NCBI GenBank assembly: GCA_900319035.1
Contig: ONMU01000006.1
Span: 53,031 to 117,030 of the forward strand
DNA length: 64,000 nt
Direction of reading: 5' to 3'
Source: an uncultured Bacteroidales bacterium
GTDB taxonomy: Bacteria > Bacteroidota > Bacteroidia > Bacteroidales > Paludibacteraceae
Made by a program: the position numbers and the translations under genes. Under the pieces are notes generated by a model. It was not told the origin of the DNA. It was given only the letters and a program-made list of their open reading frames with translations, and searched no databases. This document shows positions 51,708 through 59,466 of this stretch, in pieces; the first letter of the stretch is position 1, and every line of letters begins with the position of its first letter.

Positions 51708-51914
51708 ATGACCCCAGACAAACGCAAACGTATTATCGAGACGCTGATCACAGCGTTGCTGACCTGCGCCGCTATTGCATTCGGCATGACCAGCTGCAAA
51801 GCATGGCGCACCATCACCACCACTTCCACCTATGTGCAGAAACATGACTCCACTCAGACGTCGGCTACTATCACCACCAAAACCGTCGAGGAGTACACGG
51901 GGGTTAAAAAGTAA
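51708..51914 (+). CDS. Small lipoprotein, CKAWRTI family, right copy
   Basis: A 68-aa protein with a basic start (MTPDKRKR), a hydrophobic stretch TLITALLTCAAIAFG and lipobox GMTSC. The mature part CKAWRTITTTSTYVQKHDST matches the copy at 493-675. It lies 39 bases after the DUF5675 gene, after an AACAATTTAACGATTTAACA microrepeat. Probable outer-membrane-facing spanin-like lipoprotein. Confidence 0.75.
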   Translation: MTPDKRKRIIETLITALLTCAAIAFGMTSCKAWRTITTTSTYVQKHDSTQTSATITTKTVEEYTGVKK

Positions 51915-51954
51915 CCCCATTTGAGATTTAAAATTTTAGATTTGAGATTTGAGC

Positions 51955-52248
51955 GTGGCGAAAGTAGAATTTGACATAGGCATCGATTCAGTGCGCGGCA
52001 TACTGATGGGAACAGATCCTTTCTATATCCGCCGCTATCCCGAACCTGGAGGCGGAGTGATGCATATCGTGCAAGCGCGCCCCAATCGTTCCTCTCATAT
52101 CCCTTCGCCCGCTGAGGCTGCCAACCGTGTGTCGTTCGGCGCGCAGTATGGCACACAACGGCACCTCGATTTTCTCGAACGTAAATGGAAAGATCAACTC
52201 GAAATCCCATTTGACGAACTAATGTCGAATGAAATGAGACCATCTTAA
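51955..52248 (+). CDS. MAKVEF-family small protein
   Basis: A 97-aa protein, GTG start at 51955. The first residues MAKVEFDIGIDSVRGILMGT match the MAKVEWSAGIDSVSG start of 53084 and of the partial gene at 1-51, and that alignment decides the start. The middle differs (YIRRYPEPGGGVMHIV, then ARPNRSSH). The PSPAEAANRVSFGAQYG segment recalls the RNRF block of 48712. The function is unknown. Confidence 0.6.
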   Translation: MAKVEFDIGIDSVRGILMGTDPFYIRRYPEPGGGVMHIVQARPNRSSHIPSPAEAANRVSFGAQYGTQRHLDFLERKWKDQLEIPFDELMSNEMRPS

Positions 52249-52286
52249 CAATTTAACGCTTTCAAAGAAAACCATTTTAACAATTT

Positions 52287-52415
52287 AACCTTAACCCCTC
52301 TCAATCGGCATAGAGGGTCCCCGAAAATTTTATTTTTTGGGGAGAGCGGAGGCATCGGTCGCCCTTTCGATTTAGCGGAGTGGTATTGGCCTTTGCGATC
52401 CGATTGTCGAACGCG
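52287..52415 (+). repeat. Leader repeat, right copy
   Basis: The inverted partner of 52-182, with the same two hairpins (CCTCT...AGAGG and TCCCC...GGGGA). It ends at the start codon at 52416. A partial resemblance (CCCCTCTCAAGTGGCTTAGA) is seen at 48545. Confidence 0.8.
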
Positions 52416-52733
52416 ATGGATAAAATTACATTACATGGCATGTTTGCCCGCGTAAAGGGCAAATTCAACAAATCCGAGACGCTCTATTTCAAGGGCTGTC
52501 CGTGCGGCAAGGAGCAGTTAGGCGTGGATCTGCTTAACCCCTCCAAAGCGAAAGAACCGAAGAACGTACAATGTCAATCGGCACTGAAAACAGCGGCTCA
52601 GGCAGCTAAAACCGCACTTGCTGATCCGACAGAACGTGCTTCCCTCGAAGCGGCATTCAAGGTGCAGAGCAAGTACACCTCCCTCTTCGCCTACACCGTC
52701 GCGCAGAAGTACGTCAAGCCGAATTTCGATTAA
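52416..52733 (+). CDS. Small conserved cassette protein
   Basis: A 105-aa protein starting MDKITLHGMFARVKGKFNKS; the ATG at the end of the leader repeat is taken rather than the upstream frame at 52380. CPCGKEQLGVDLLN contains two Cys, the middle is Ala/Lys-rich, and the end KVQSKYTSLFAYTVAQKYVK matches the YKSQTKYGSLFGYAMH end of 1275-1616. The function is unknown. Confidence 0.65.
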   Translation: MDKITLHGMFARVKGKFNKSETLYFKGCPCGKEQLGVDLLNPSKAKEPKNVQCQSALKTAAQAAKTALADPTERASLEAAFKVQSKYTSLFAYTVAQKYVKPNFD

Positions 52734-52780
52734 ACTTGATGCCTAATACCCATTTTGGGGAATTTTTGGGCATTTTTCTT

Positions 52781-53060
52781 AGGAATCGACTCCTTCAGTG
52801 TTTTTTCCGGTTTCCTAGAAACCAATGTTTTTTCTTCAGCAGCGGTAACTGACTATTCGGATGTTTTAGCAGGTACTCTGCGAGTGGAATAGATTAGTAG
52901 ATTGTCTGGGAACTCGCTCACAAGCGGTCTATTAAGCAATTACACTCAAGGGCGTGTAGCCCGGGACATAGAATAGGCTGTTATCGATGATGAAGTTGTT
53001 TTCTTTGTTTTTTTACCTGTTAAATAATCCGTCGATTCCTATTTTTCTTTAACTTTTTTG
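52781..53060 (+). repeat. Structured element, copy 10 (nested)
   Basis: Outer stem AGGAATCGAC/GTCGATTCCT (52781-52790 with 53031-53040), perfect, with tail TTTTTCTTTAACTTTTTTG. Inner stem 52834-52858 with 52971-52995 pairs 21 of 25 positions. Inside are the bulged hairpin TCTGGGAACTCGCTCACAAG and hairpin GGGC-GTGTA-GCCC after ATTACACT. This is the whole 52734-53083 gap. Confidence 0.75.
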
Positions 53061-53083
53061 TTTAACTAAATCTAAAATCAACA

Positions 53084-53431
53084 ATGGCAAAAGTAGAATG
53101 GAGTGCCGGTATCGATAGTGTATCCGGCGCACTCAGTAAACCCAGTAAGAACGGACAACACAGCTGCAGCAAGATGCTGCTTGGCACGCACCGAACAGCG
53201 GCTACCGAGAACCCTAACTGTAACCGCTTGTACATGCGCAAGAAAGTGCAGCGTTCCACGCCTGTTACGACGGCATCGGCTGTGGCTGTACGCGCCAAAG
53301 ATCTGAGTAAGATCAGTGTAGACCAAGCCGCTTTCGCAGCTCAGAAGGACGCCCCGAACGGCAAAAAGACCATGAAGTCTTTCCTCTGGAAACTGGAGAA
53401 AGAGGCGTATGATGCAGAGCATAACGGCTAA
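53084..53431 (+). CDS. MAKVEW-family small protein, complete copy
   Basis: A 115-aa protein: MAKVEWSAGIDSVSGALSKP, then SCSKMLLGTHRTAATENPNC and YMRKKVQRSTPVTTASAVAV, with a basic, helical C-terminal half. The first 17 residues equal the partial gene at 1-51 and resemble 51955. It is Lys/Arg-rich, so nucleic-acid or envelope binding is possible. It closes the right small-gene set before a strong hairpin. Confidence 0.65.
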   Translation: MAKVEWSAGIDSVSGALSKPSKNGQHSCSKMLLGTHRTAATENPNCNRLYMRKKVQRSTPVTTASAVAVRAKDLSKISVDQAAFAAQKDAPNGKKTMKSFLWKLEKEAYDAEHNG

Positions 53432-53502
53432 CGAAAGAACGAAAGAACGTTTAACGAATTAAAGAGTGAAAGAATTAGTGAGTTAGCAAACTGTAAAATT
53501 TT

Positions 53503-53545
53503 TGTCAAGAGGGGGCCCCTTGGGGCTCCCCTTGTTGTTTCTATC
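53503..53545 (+). terminator. Strong GC hairpin terminator
   Basis: CAAG-GGGG-GCCCC arms pair with GGGGC-CCCC-TTG around a TTG loop, followed by TTGTTTCT. It separates the small-gene set from the next defence operon. Confidence 0.7.
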
Positions 53546-53602
53546 AGAAAAAATAATATTTTATACTATATTCATATAGTATTAAATTTTATTGTAAAAA
53601 AA

Positions 53603-53635
53603 ATTTGCATATATCAAAAATTTTTTGTAATTTTG
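53603..53635 (+). promoter_or_regulatory. Promoter of the ATPase/nuclease pair
   Basis: TAATTTTG at 53628-53635 followed by CGGCAC, with a TTGCATATAT box at 53605-53614. It starts 44 bases before the ATPase gene. Confidence 0.65.
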
Positions 53636-53678
53636 CGGCACAATTTGTATCTACATATTAATAATTGTTTTATTTCGT

Positions 53679-54980
53679 ATGAAACCAAAAGTGCTCATTA
53701 ACATTAACGAATTTGGCCCATTGCATAATCAGGTGCTAGAGTTCGCCCCATTTTTGCTGTTTACCGGCCATTCTGGATTAGGCAAGAGTTATGCTAACTA
53801 TTTGTTCTATTACCTTATGCGTTCATTGAGTTCTAATGAGTGGTATGAGATAATCGGTAAAAAACTCAAGAAGGCGAAAGAAGGTCGTTTTGAGTTGTCT
53901 GTCAACGAGATTATAGGCTACTTAAACGACCATGTACAGGGTTTTATGCGTGATTTTTTAGGAGATCCAACTCTCAAGTGTGATGTTGAATACCGATTAG
54001 AAATAGAAGAAGAGGATTTTGATCCAATTTTGAAAATCGAAAGTATCCAAAGCGATATGGAAGCGCATGGGGAAGGGGACAACATTTTTCATTTCATATC
54101 TTCTGTCGCCAAGGTTAATGGTGAAGAATTCCGCACGACTTTCGCAAGCGACGATCCTGAGATGAGACTTGATTTCGTGGGATATGCTATAAACATGTAC
54201 CTACAGAATATATTTTTGGAAAGTAGATTTAGAAAGTCTGTCTTATTACCTCCAGCGCGTGGTGCATTGGTAGGAGAGAATTATTCTATGAAGGATGCCG
54301 TTACTTCTTCTTGCAAAATGTATGACTATTTTATACGCGACTACGAAGAGGCAACCCGTCCTTTTAGGACTTTCGGAAGAAGAGGAGAAGACAATAGTTT
54401 CTTTACAAATCGAGTTAAAGAGTTGTTACATGGTGAGTTAATCTCTGAGAAAGGAATACAGTATTTGGCACTTTCTCCTGAGAAGCGCATTCCTTTGACA
54501 TCTGCAGCTTCTTCTGTAAAGGAATTAAGTCCGTTTTTATTCTATTTGAAGAATTGGTCAGAATGGAATTTCTCTTACTGTATTGAGGAACCAGAGGCTC
54601 ACTTACATCCGTCTATGCAAATGGATTTAGCTGATTTGATTGCCGCTTGCCGCAATAAGGGTATGTTATTCCAGATGACTACACATAGTGATTATTTTAT
54701 CTTGCGCATCAATCAACTTTTGCGTATAGGAAGATTAAAACGTGAGGCCCCGGAACAGTATAGAGAATTTCAAACCCAAAACAAGTTGAATCATCGTTTC
54801 TATTTGAATGAAGAAGATGTAGTATGCTATTATTTTGAGTTAGAAGAGGATGGTAATGTGAAAGTTCAAAAGTTGCCATTCGATAACGGAGTTTTGCCGA
54901 TGAATACTTTCTACAAAGCGATGAATCGGCTGGATGATTTTGATAGGAAGTTGAATGACGAATTCGAGGAAATGGCATGA
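53679..54980 (+). CDS. AAA/OLD-like ATPase of a two-gene system
   Basis: A 433-aa ATPase. Walker A is GHSGLGKS (30-37). The middle has LLPPARGALVGENYSMKDAV, as in AAA_15/AAA_21 proteins. Walker B with catalytic Glu is YCIEEPEAHLHPSMQMDLAD (about 302) and the sensor is MTTHSDYFILRIN. It has no TOPRIM or nuclease domain of its own. It overlaps the next gene by 4 bases (ATGA). ATPases of this type usually hold a nuclease partner inactive until phage infection. Confidence 0.78.
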   Translation: MKPKVLININEFGPLHNQVLEFAPFLLFTGHSGLGKSYANYLFYYLMRSLSSNEWYEIIGKKLKKAKEGRFELSVNEIIGYLNDHVQGFMRDFLGDPTLKCDVEYRLEIEEEDFDPILKIESIQSDMEAHGEGDNIFHFISSVAKVNGEEFRTTFASDDPEMRLDFVGYAINMYLQNIFLESRFRKSVLLPPARGALVGENYSMKDAVTSSCKMYDYFIRDYEEATRPFRTFGRRGEDNSFFTNRVKELLHGELISEKGIQYLALSPEKRIPLTSAASSVKELSPFLFYLKNWSEWNFSYCIEEPEAHLHPSMQMDLADLIAACRNKGMLFQMTTHSDYFILRINQLLRIGRLKREAPEQYREFQTQNKLNHRFYLNEEDVVCYYFELEEDGNVKVQKLPFDNGVLPMNTFYKAMNRLDDFDRKLNDEFEEMA

Positions 54981-55675
54981 TAACGAAGAGTGATCTAGGT
55001 AAGGTAATTAAGCCTGACTATGTTCTTGAAGGAGATGGTTCGTTCCAGTTTCATGAATCCGATCCAGAAGAACGTGTCTTGAGAGATGTAGATTTCTACA
55101 CAAGTGGGCATTTTGTCGCATTATCTACGATGTTACTGAAAGATTCTGCAGCAATCTATAATAAGCAGTTCGAGGAAACTCGTCTCCGTAGTAACTGTGA
55201 TAAAGTTGTATTGCTTAATAAGGATGGTAAAGACTATATCGTTTGGGTAGAGGTGAAGACATCGTTTAATGAGATTTACCGCAAGGGAATTTTTCAGTTC
55301 CCCGGTTGCTATTATCGCACAAAGGCGTTTCTTAATAATTTCGTCTCGCATTTAGATGAAGGAGTCCAAGAGTTCGCATTAGCTGTATATGCAGAGGATG
55401 CTCCTCCAGTAGAGATTAGTAGTGCTTCGAATTATACACAGGCGAAACTCACAAAAATAAATCCAGCCCCAGAGACTGCTCATCAAAAGATAGAAAATAA
55501 ATATAAGTCAGTTTTAAAGTCAAGAGGAATATGTACGATAGAAGGTTCAGATTTCGGTATGGATAAGATGCCTATATTAGAGAAATACAAGGTAGGTTCT
55601 CTTCCTTGTGTAGTATGGCCCGTGACATATAAGGGTGGCGTTGTGAATATGGATGAAGTGATAGCTTTGTTATAA
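54977..55675 (+). CDS. Probable PD-(D/E)xK-type partner of the ATPase
   Basis: A 232-aa protein. The strand pair CDKVVLLNKDGKDYIVWVEV then KTSFNEIYRKGIFQ places an Asp, then E-V-K on the next strand, the pattern of PD-(D/E)xK nucleases; GIFQFPGCYYRTKAF is a following helix. I do not recognise a named family. The coupling to the OLD-like ATPase and the shared promoter and terminator make a two-gene defence module likely. The nuclease activity is inference from three residues. Confidence 0.6.
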   Translation: MITKSDLGKVIKPDYVLEGDGSFQFHESDPEERVLRDVDFYTSGHFVALSTMLLKDSAAIYNKQFEETRLRSNCDKVVLLNKDGKDYIVWVEVKTSFNEIYRKGIFQFPGCYYRTKAFLNNFVSHLDEGVQEFALAVYAEDAPPVEISSASNYTQAKLTKINPAPETAHQKIENKYKSVLKSRGICTIEGSDFGMDKMPILEKYKVGSLPCVVWPVTYKGGVVNMDEVIALL

Positions 55676-55682
55676 ATTATTA

Positions 55683-55718
55683 AATCCTGCATACAAAGGT
55701 ATGTGGGATTTTTTGTGA
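55683..55718 (+). terminator. Terminator of the ATPase/nuclease operon
   Basis: Arms AAATCCTGCATAC and GTATGTGGGATTT with a T run after them; the same sequence type as the terminator at 3679. Confidence 0.8.
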
Positions 55719-55752
55719 TTAAGAAAAATATGACATATAAAGAACGAAGATT

Positions 55753-56229
55753 ATGAAAATAGACGAGATAAAAGATATGCTCCCTCAAAAGCCGGAACGG
55801 CTGGAAACGGTGGAGGAACCGAAACGGCAGGAGTTGGTGAATGCATGTTACGACTTGGTAGGATGCCTGCATGAGGTGTACAAGCAACTTGGCTCCGGGC
55901 TGCCGGAGTATATCTATCAAGAAGCAGTAGCCAAGATGCTCAAAACTCAAGGTTTGACGTTTCATAAAGAGATGAAGTTCCATCCAATGTTCATGGGTGA
56001 GCCGCTGGAGGCATATCTCAAGATGGACTTAGTCGTTGAATCTACGGTAGGTAACATCATTGTAGAATGCAAAGCTATCACCCAACTATCGGAGCGTGAG
56101 CACTACCAAACCTTTGGTTATCTCCGTGCTACAAAGTTCCCTATGGCGATCCTTGTGAACTTCGGCACGGATCGTCGCGCCCAAATTGAGCGTTTCCACT
56201 ACGCAGATAGCAAGCTCTACGTTTTCTAA
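55753..56229 (+). CDS. GxxExxY protein (PD-(D/E)xK-like fold)
   Basis: A 158-aa protein. LGSGLPEYIYQEAVAKMLKT carries the G-x-x-E-x-x-Y signature; KMDLVVESTVGNIIVECKAI gives the Asp and E-x-K of the nuclease-like fold; LRATKFPMAILVNFG is the conserved end. The family is widespread in Bacteroidota and has no settled function. The N-terminal 25 residues are charged and look like an added coiled coil. It lies alone between two operons. Confidence 0.82.
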   Translation: MKIDEIKDMLPQKPERLETVEEPKRQELVNACYDLVGCLHEVYKQLGSGLPEYIYQEAVAKMLKTQGLTFHKEMKFHPMFMGEPLEAYLKMDLVVESTVGNIIVECKAITQLSEREHYQTFGYLRATKFPMAILVNFGTDRRAQIERFHYADSKLYVF

Positions 56230-56345
56230 GGGTTGGTTTACAATCGAAAACGCGTAGCCAACGAGCCCACACGGCTCTGGAGTGTAATAGCCAATTTGTC
56301 TGCTTACGAGCAAGACTCCTAGACAGCCGAATCGTCCATTCCTCT
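56226..56345 (-). repeat. Structured element, copy 11
   Basis: On the minus strand CGGCTGTCTAGGAGTCTTGC, then TCGTAAGCAGAC, is the bulged hairpin almost exactly as in copy 1 at 334-364. ATTACACT and hairpin GAGCC-GTGTG-GGCTC follow. The T run is weak. With copy 12 and the hairpin at 56519 it fills the 56230-56938 gap. Confidence 0.65.
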
Positions 56346-56518
56346 CAGCAACTACCTTAAGGGTACTTGCATGGCTACTTCAAGAAAACATATCCGAAAA
56401 CATTTCTTTCTTAGCCGCAAGGGCACGATTAATACTGCGAATTTTTCACACAAGCAAGTTAACCCACTTGCTTTTCATCGCGTGAAAGTTGAAATCTCCG
56501 CTACACACCGCATGGCGT

Positions 56519-56565
56519 TTCCACACATTAAGAAAAATGATGGTTGTCATTTTTGTGTGGAAACA
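56519..56565. repeat. Long perfect hairpin
   Basis: TTTCCACACA pairs with TGTGTGGAAA; further in, GAAAAATGA faces TCATTTTT, closing on TGGT. About 19 of 21 positions pair. It lies between elements 11 and 12. Confidence 0.7.
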
Positions 56566-56599
56566 AGTTTTCTTTTGCACGCAGTGCGTTTTCTTTTAA

Positions 56600-56745
56600 G
56601 GAATCTATCAGTGGCGTTTTACGATACGGATAAGTGTAGTTGGCTATCAGTATGTCTGTATGCTTGCATACAAGCAGACTGATAGACATATACACTAAGT
56701 TACGGCAAGTAACTGTTGATTCCGTGTTTTCTTATTTCAGCAAAG
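56600..56745 (+). repeat. Structured element, copy 12
   Basis: Closing stem GGAATC/GATTCC (56600-56605 with 56718-56723). Bulged hairpin GTCT-GTATG-CTTG-CATAC-AAGC-AGAC. Then ACACTA and hairpin GTTAC-GGCAA-GTAAC. The tail is TGTTTTCTTATTTC. Confidence 0.65.
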
Positions 56746-56938
56746 CTTTGAACGATTATTGCAAATATTGTGTTGTTTGTTCGATGTCTCTATACATCGG
56801 TGTGTCTATACTAATTTAAACATTTCGAACGGTGACAAATTGTCACCATTTAAAATTGCCTGCAGCTGATGGTAAGAAACGCCTAACGGATGTGGCTGAT
56901 TTACAAGGCTGCTTGTCGATTTGATATTTGAACATAGC

Positions 56939-57295
56939 ATGAATAAAGCTGAAATCATAGACAAATGCATTGATTTTTCTATCAAGATCAATAATTTGAG
57001 GAAATACTTGCGTGAGGAGCAGCATGAGTACAACAACTCAGACCAGATTCAGAGGAGTGGTACGAGTATTGGTGCTAATTACAGTGAAGCTTGCGACGCA
57101 GAAAGCCCTTCGGATTTTGTGCATAAAATGAGTATTGCTCTTAAGGAAGCCAATGAGACAATATATTGGCTCAAGGTTCTTTATGGTTCTGAGTTGATTT
57201 CAAAAAATCAATATGATGAATTGATGCTTGATGTAGAGGAAATGTATCGCATTTTAACAGCCAGTATAAAGACTGCTAAATCTAAACTCAAATAA
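56939..57295 (+). CDS. Four-helix-bundle protein, third copy
   Basis: A 118-aa protein starting MNKAEIIDKCIDFSIKINNL. The family core QIQRSGTSIGANYSEACDAE and SDFVHKMSIALKEANETIYW is clear, though it belongs to a different subgroup from 16488 and 38024. The start at 56939 is the family start. It lies alone, and AATCTCCAATTTCCAATCTC microrepeats follow it. The function is unknown. Confidence 0.85.
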   Translation: MNKAEIIDKCIDFSIKINNLRKYLREEQHEYNNSDQIQRSGTSIGANYSEACDAESPSDFVHKMSIALKEANETIYWLKVLYGSELISKNQYDELMLDVEEMYRILTASIKTAKSKLK

Positions 57296-57364
57296 TCTCC
57301 AATTTCCAATCTCCAGAAATTTGCCAGCAAAATAATCGTGCTTGTAAGCTAAGAATTAGCGAAT

Positions 57365-57432
57365 AATTGCCATTTTAGATTAAAATCTAAGAAAAATGAG
57401 CGATTATTGGCTTTTTGTTTGCATATGTCATT
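57365..57432 (+). promoter_or_regulatory. Conserved promoter module, incomplete copy
   Basis: AGATTAAAATCTAA, GATTATTGGCTTTTTG and the TTGCATATGT box are present as in the modules at 17008 and 61468, but the T tract then runs straight into ATTTACAATTAACAA, which is coding. The TACCTTTGCACGC part is missing. Either a deletion joined promoter and gene, or another promoter is used. Confidence 0.65.
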
Positions 57433-58324
57433 TTTTTTTTTATTTACAATTAACAATCTCTGGGGGAATAAAAACATCTCTATCCCATTGAATGAAGGTG
57501 TGAATATTTTTGCAGGTATTAATGGTAGTGGAAAAACGACTATCTTGAATATCTTGTACTGTGCCTTATTCAATGACCCGGATAATGAAATCTGCAAGTC
57601 CAAATATGAGACGGCTGAGATCATTCTGACAGACGGATATAGAGTGAATGTAGAGTGTAAGGAGGGAAAGAAAGAGGCACAATTCTTCCATAATGATTCA
57701 GCTATTTCATATGAGACATTTGCAGCCGAAATGGAGCCTTTCGCCGTTTCATCTTTTGACTCCAATATGTATCCGATGGATGTCATGACTAAACTTAAGG
57801 AGCGCTATCCATGGTTGAACTCCGATTTGGAGTATCGTCTTGTCAATAAACTGCAGGATTTTTACATGTATAGGAATGATATCACTCATAAGATAGAACA
57901 AGTGGCATTTGAGAAGGGAACACATATGTCTCAAGTGCGTAACTTCTTTCAGGATGTGAAGGATTTGCGTGCTATCATAGATGAATTGTTTGCTCCTAAA
58001 TTAAAATGGGATGAAAAGGCGTCAGAGGTGCAGTTTGTATTGCAAGAAAATACGAATCAGATCATCCATCCCAAGGACCTGTCTTCCGGAGAGAAACAGA
58101 TGCTTATATTGGCCATAGATACATTGCTGCAAGAGAAACGGGAATGCGTTGTTTTTTGGGATGAACCGGAATTGTCTATGCATGTAGATTGGCAGAAAGT
58201 ACTTATCAAAGTAATGCGCGAAATCAACCCCCATATGCAATTGATTCTAGCTACTCATTCTCCGTTTATCATATATGATGGCTGGGAGAATCGAGTTGTA
58301 AATATCCAGAAGGTAATCAAATAA
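57425..58324 (+). CDS. AAA_21-type ATPase, first gene of a five-gene operon
   Basis: A 299-aa ATPase from the ATG at 57425 (MSFFFLFTINNLWGNKNISI). Walker A is GINGSGKTT (31-39), the signature DLSSGEKQML is near 218, Walker B is VVFWDEPELSMHVDWQK with the catalytic Glu, and the H-loop is LATHSPFIIYD. It is compact, without the long coiled coil of SMC-like proteins. The natural start appears lost: residues 2-7 are read from a T tract of the promoter module. It precedes a DUF4435 gene by 18 bases, the PARIS (AriA/AriB) pairing, but three more genes follow. Confidence 0.75.
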   Translation: MSFFFLFTINNLWGNKNISIPLNEGVNIFAGINGSGKTTILNILYCALFNDPDNEICKSKYETAEIILTDGYRVNVECKEGKKEAQFFHNDSAISYETFAAEMEPFAVSSFDSNMYPMDVMTKLKERYPWLNSDLEYRLVNKLQDFYMYRNDITHKIEQVAFEKGTHMSQVRNFFQDVKDLRAIIDELFAPKLKWDEKASEVQFVLQENTNQIIHPKDLSSGEKQMLILAIDTLLQEKRECVVFWDEPELSMHVDWQKVLIKVMREINPHMQLILATHSPFIIYDGWENRVVNIQKVIK

Positions 58325-58342
58325 TACGCAATTGGAATTAAA

Positions 58343-59416
58343 ATGGCAGGTACGAGAAATGTATATCTATCTTATGCACGAACGGATTTAGGCGGTGCGC
58401 TAAATAGCGATGCAATACGCTTGACGCAATACCTACGTGAAGATGCGAAAGCGCCTTTGCTTGTGTATGTGGAAGATCCGGAAGATATCCCGTTTTGGCA
58501 ACTTCTTTTTAAGCATATTGAAGATAGATATTCTGAAATCAATGTAACAACCTTAAAGGAACGGGCCATTAGTGGCGAACCGGAATTGGATGATGAAGGC
58601 CATGAGATGGTGGCGACAGGTAAGGATATATTGATGAAAGTAAAGGGTTTAGGAGCCAATAAGGTTATAGCGATTGATAGAGATTATGATGGGCTGATTG
58701 ATAATTACCATACCTATACCAATGTGTTGCGCACAAGTCCCTATGTGATATCTACAACGTACTATTCGATGGAGAATCATATCATTTCTCCGAAGGCTGT
58801 CAATAAATATCTGCACCGTATAGTCGGAACGGAGAAGGATTATGAAACTGAATTACAAACGCTATTGGCTAAATTTAATAGCACCTTAGATCCGGCATTG
58901 TTGTTGCTTCTTGTATGTATCGAACGACATGTTGTCAATCATGAGCCGATTCAATACACTATCTCAGGATTGGCCAGCGACGTGTCGGAACTGAATAAAA
59001 AGCAAGATGATGCGACTATATGCCAGTGCCAAAATACTATTATGCGAAATAGAGGAGGGTTGATTTCGGCATATAGTGTGGAAATACAAAACATGAAGGA
59101 GCGGCTGAGCGACCAGGGTAAATACCCGGATTCGTTATGGAAGGTTGCGCAGGGACATACGCTATATGCTTTTGCAAATAGTTATATGAGTCAGATTGTA
59201 AAGAATTATGCGAACTCAAAGGTTGCAGAACTTCATGCTACCTATGGGCATGGAGAGGAGATGGAAACGAAAATATACGAACTGAAATCGCGCTTATACG
59301 CACCCTATACATCTTATAGCGAATGCGCTTTTCGTTTTCCATACGATCATCCGGAGATAGATTATACGGACGAGGGAATTGTGAAGATTATTCGTAAGAT
59401 TGAGGCTATTCAGTAA
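58343..59416 (+). CDS. DUF4435 (TOPRIM-like) protein, AriB-like
   Basis: A 357-aa protein. PLLVYVEDPEDIPFWQLLFK (39-58) holds the TOPRIM Glu; NKVIAIDRDYDGLID (107-121) the DxD; TTYYSMENHIISP (138-150) the conserved DUF4435 end motif with E-N. In PARIS the DUF4435 protein AriB is a tRNA-cutting effector released by the ATPase AriA on sensing anti-restriction proteins. Here the ATPase is smaller than AriA. An effector role is likely by analogy. Confidence 0.75.
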   Translation: MAGTRNVYLSYARTDLGGALNSDAIRLTQYLREDAKAPLLVYVEDPEDIPFWQLLFKHIEDRYSEINVTTLKERAISGEPELDDEGHEMVATGKDILMKVKGLGANKVIAIDRDYDGLIDNYHTYTNVLRTSPYVISTTYYSMENHIISPKAVNKYLHRIVGTEKDYETELQTLLAKFNSTLDPALLLLLVCIERHVVNHEPIQYTISGLASDVSELNKKQDDATICQCQNTIMRNRGGLISAYSVEIQNMKERLSDQGKYPDSLWKVAQGHTLYAFANSYMSQIVKNYANSKVAELHATYGHGEEMETKIYELKSRLYAPYTSYSECAFRFPYDHPEIDYTDEGIVKIIRKIEAIQ

Positions 59417-59466
59417 TAGACATCGATTCTTGGTAGATATAGTATTCATTTCTAATAAGTAAACTT

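Noticed and set aside
56371..56682. Open frame of 103 aa on the plus strand
   Set aside because: It spans the long hairpin at 56519 and the start of element 12; composition does not look coding and it has no promoter or family.
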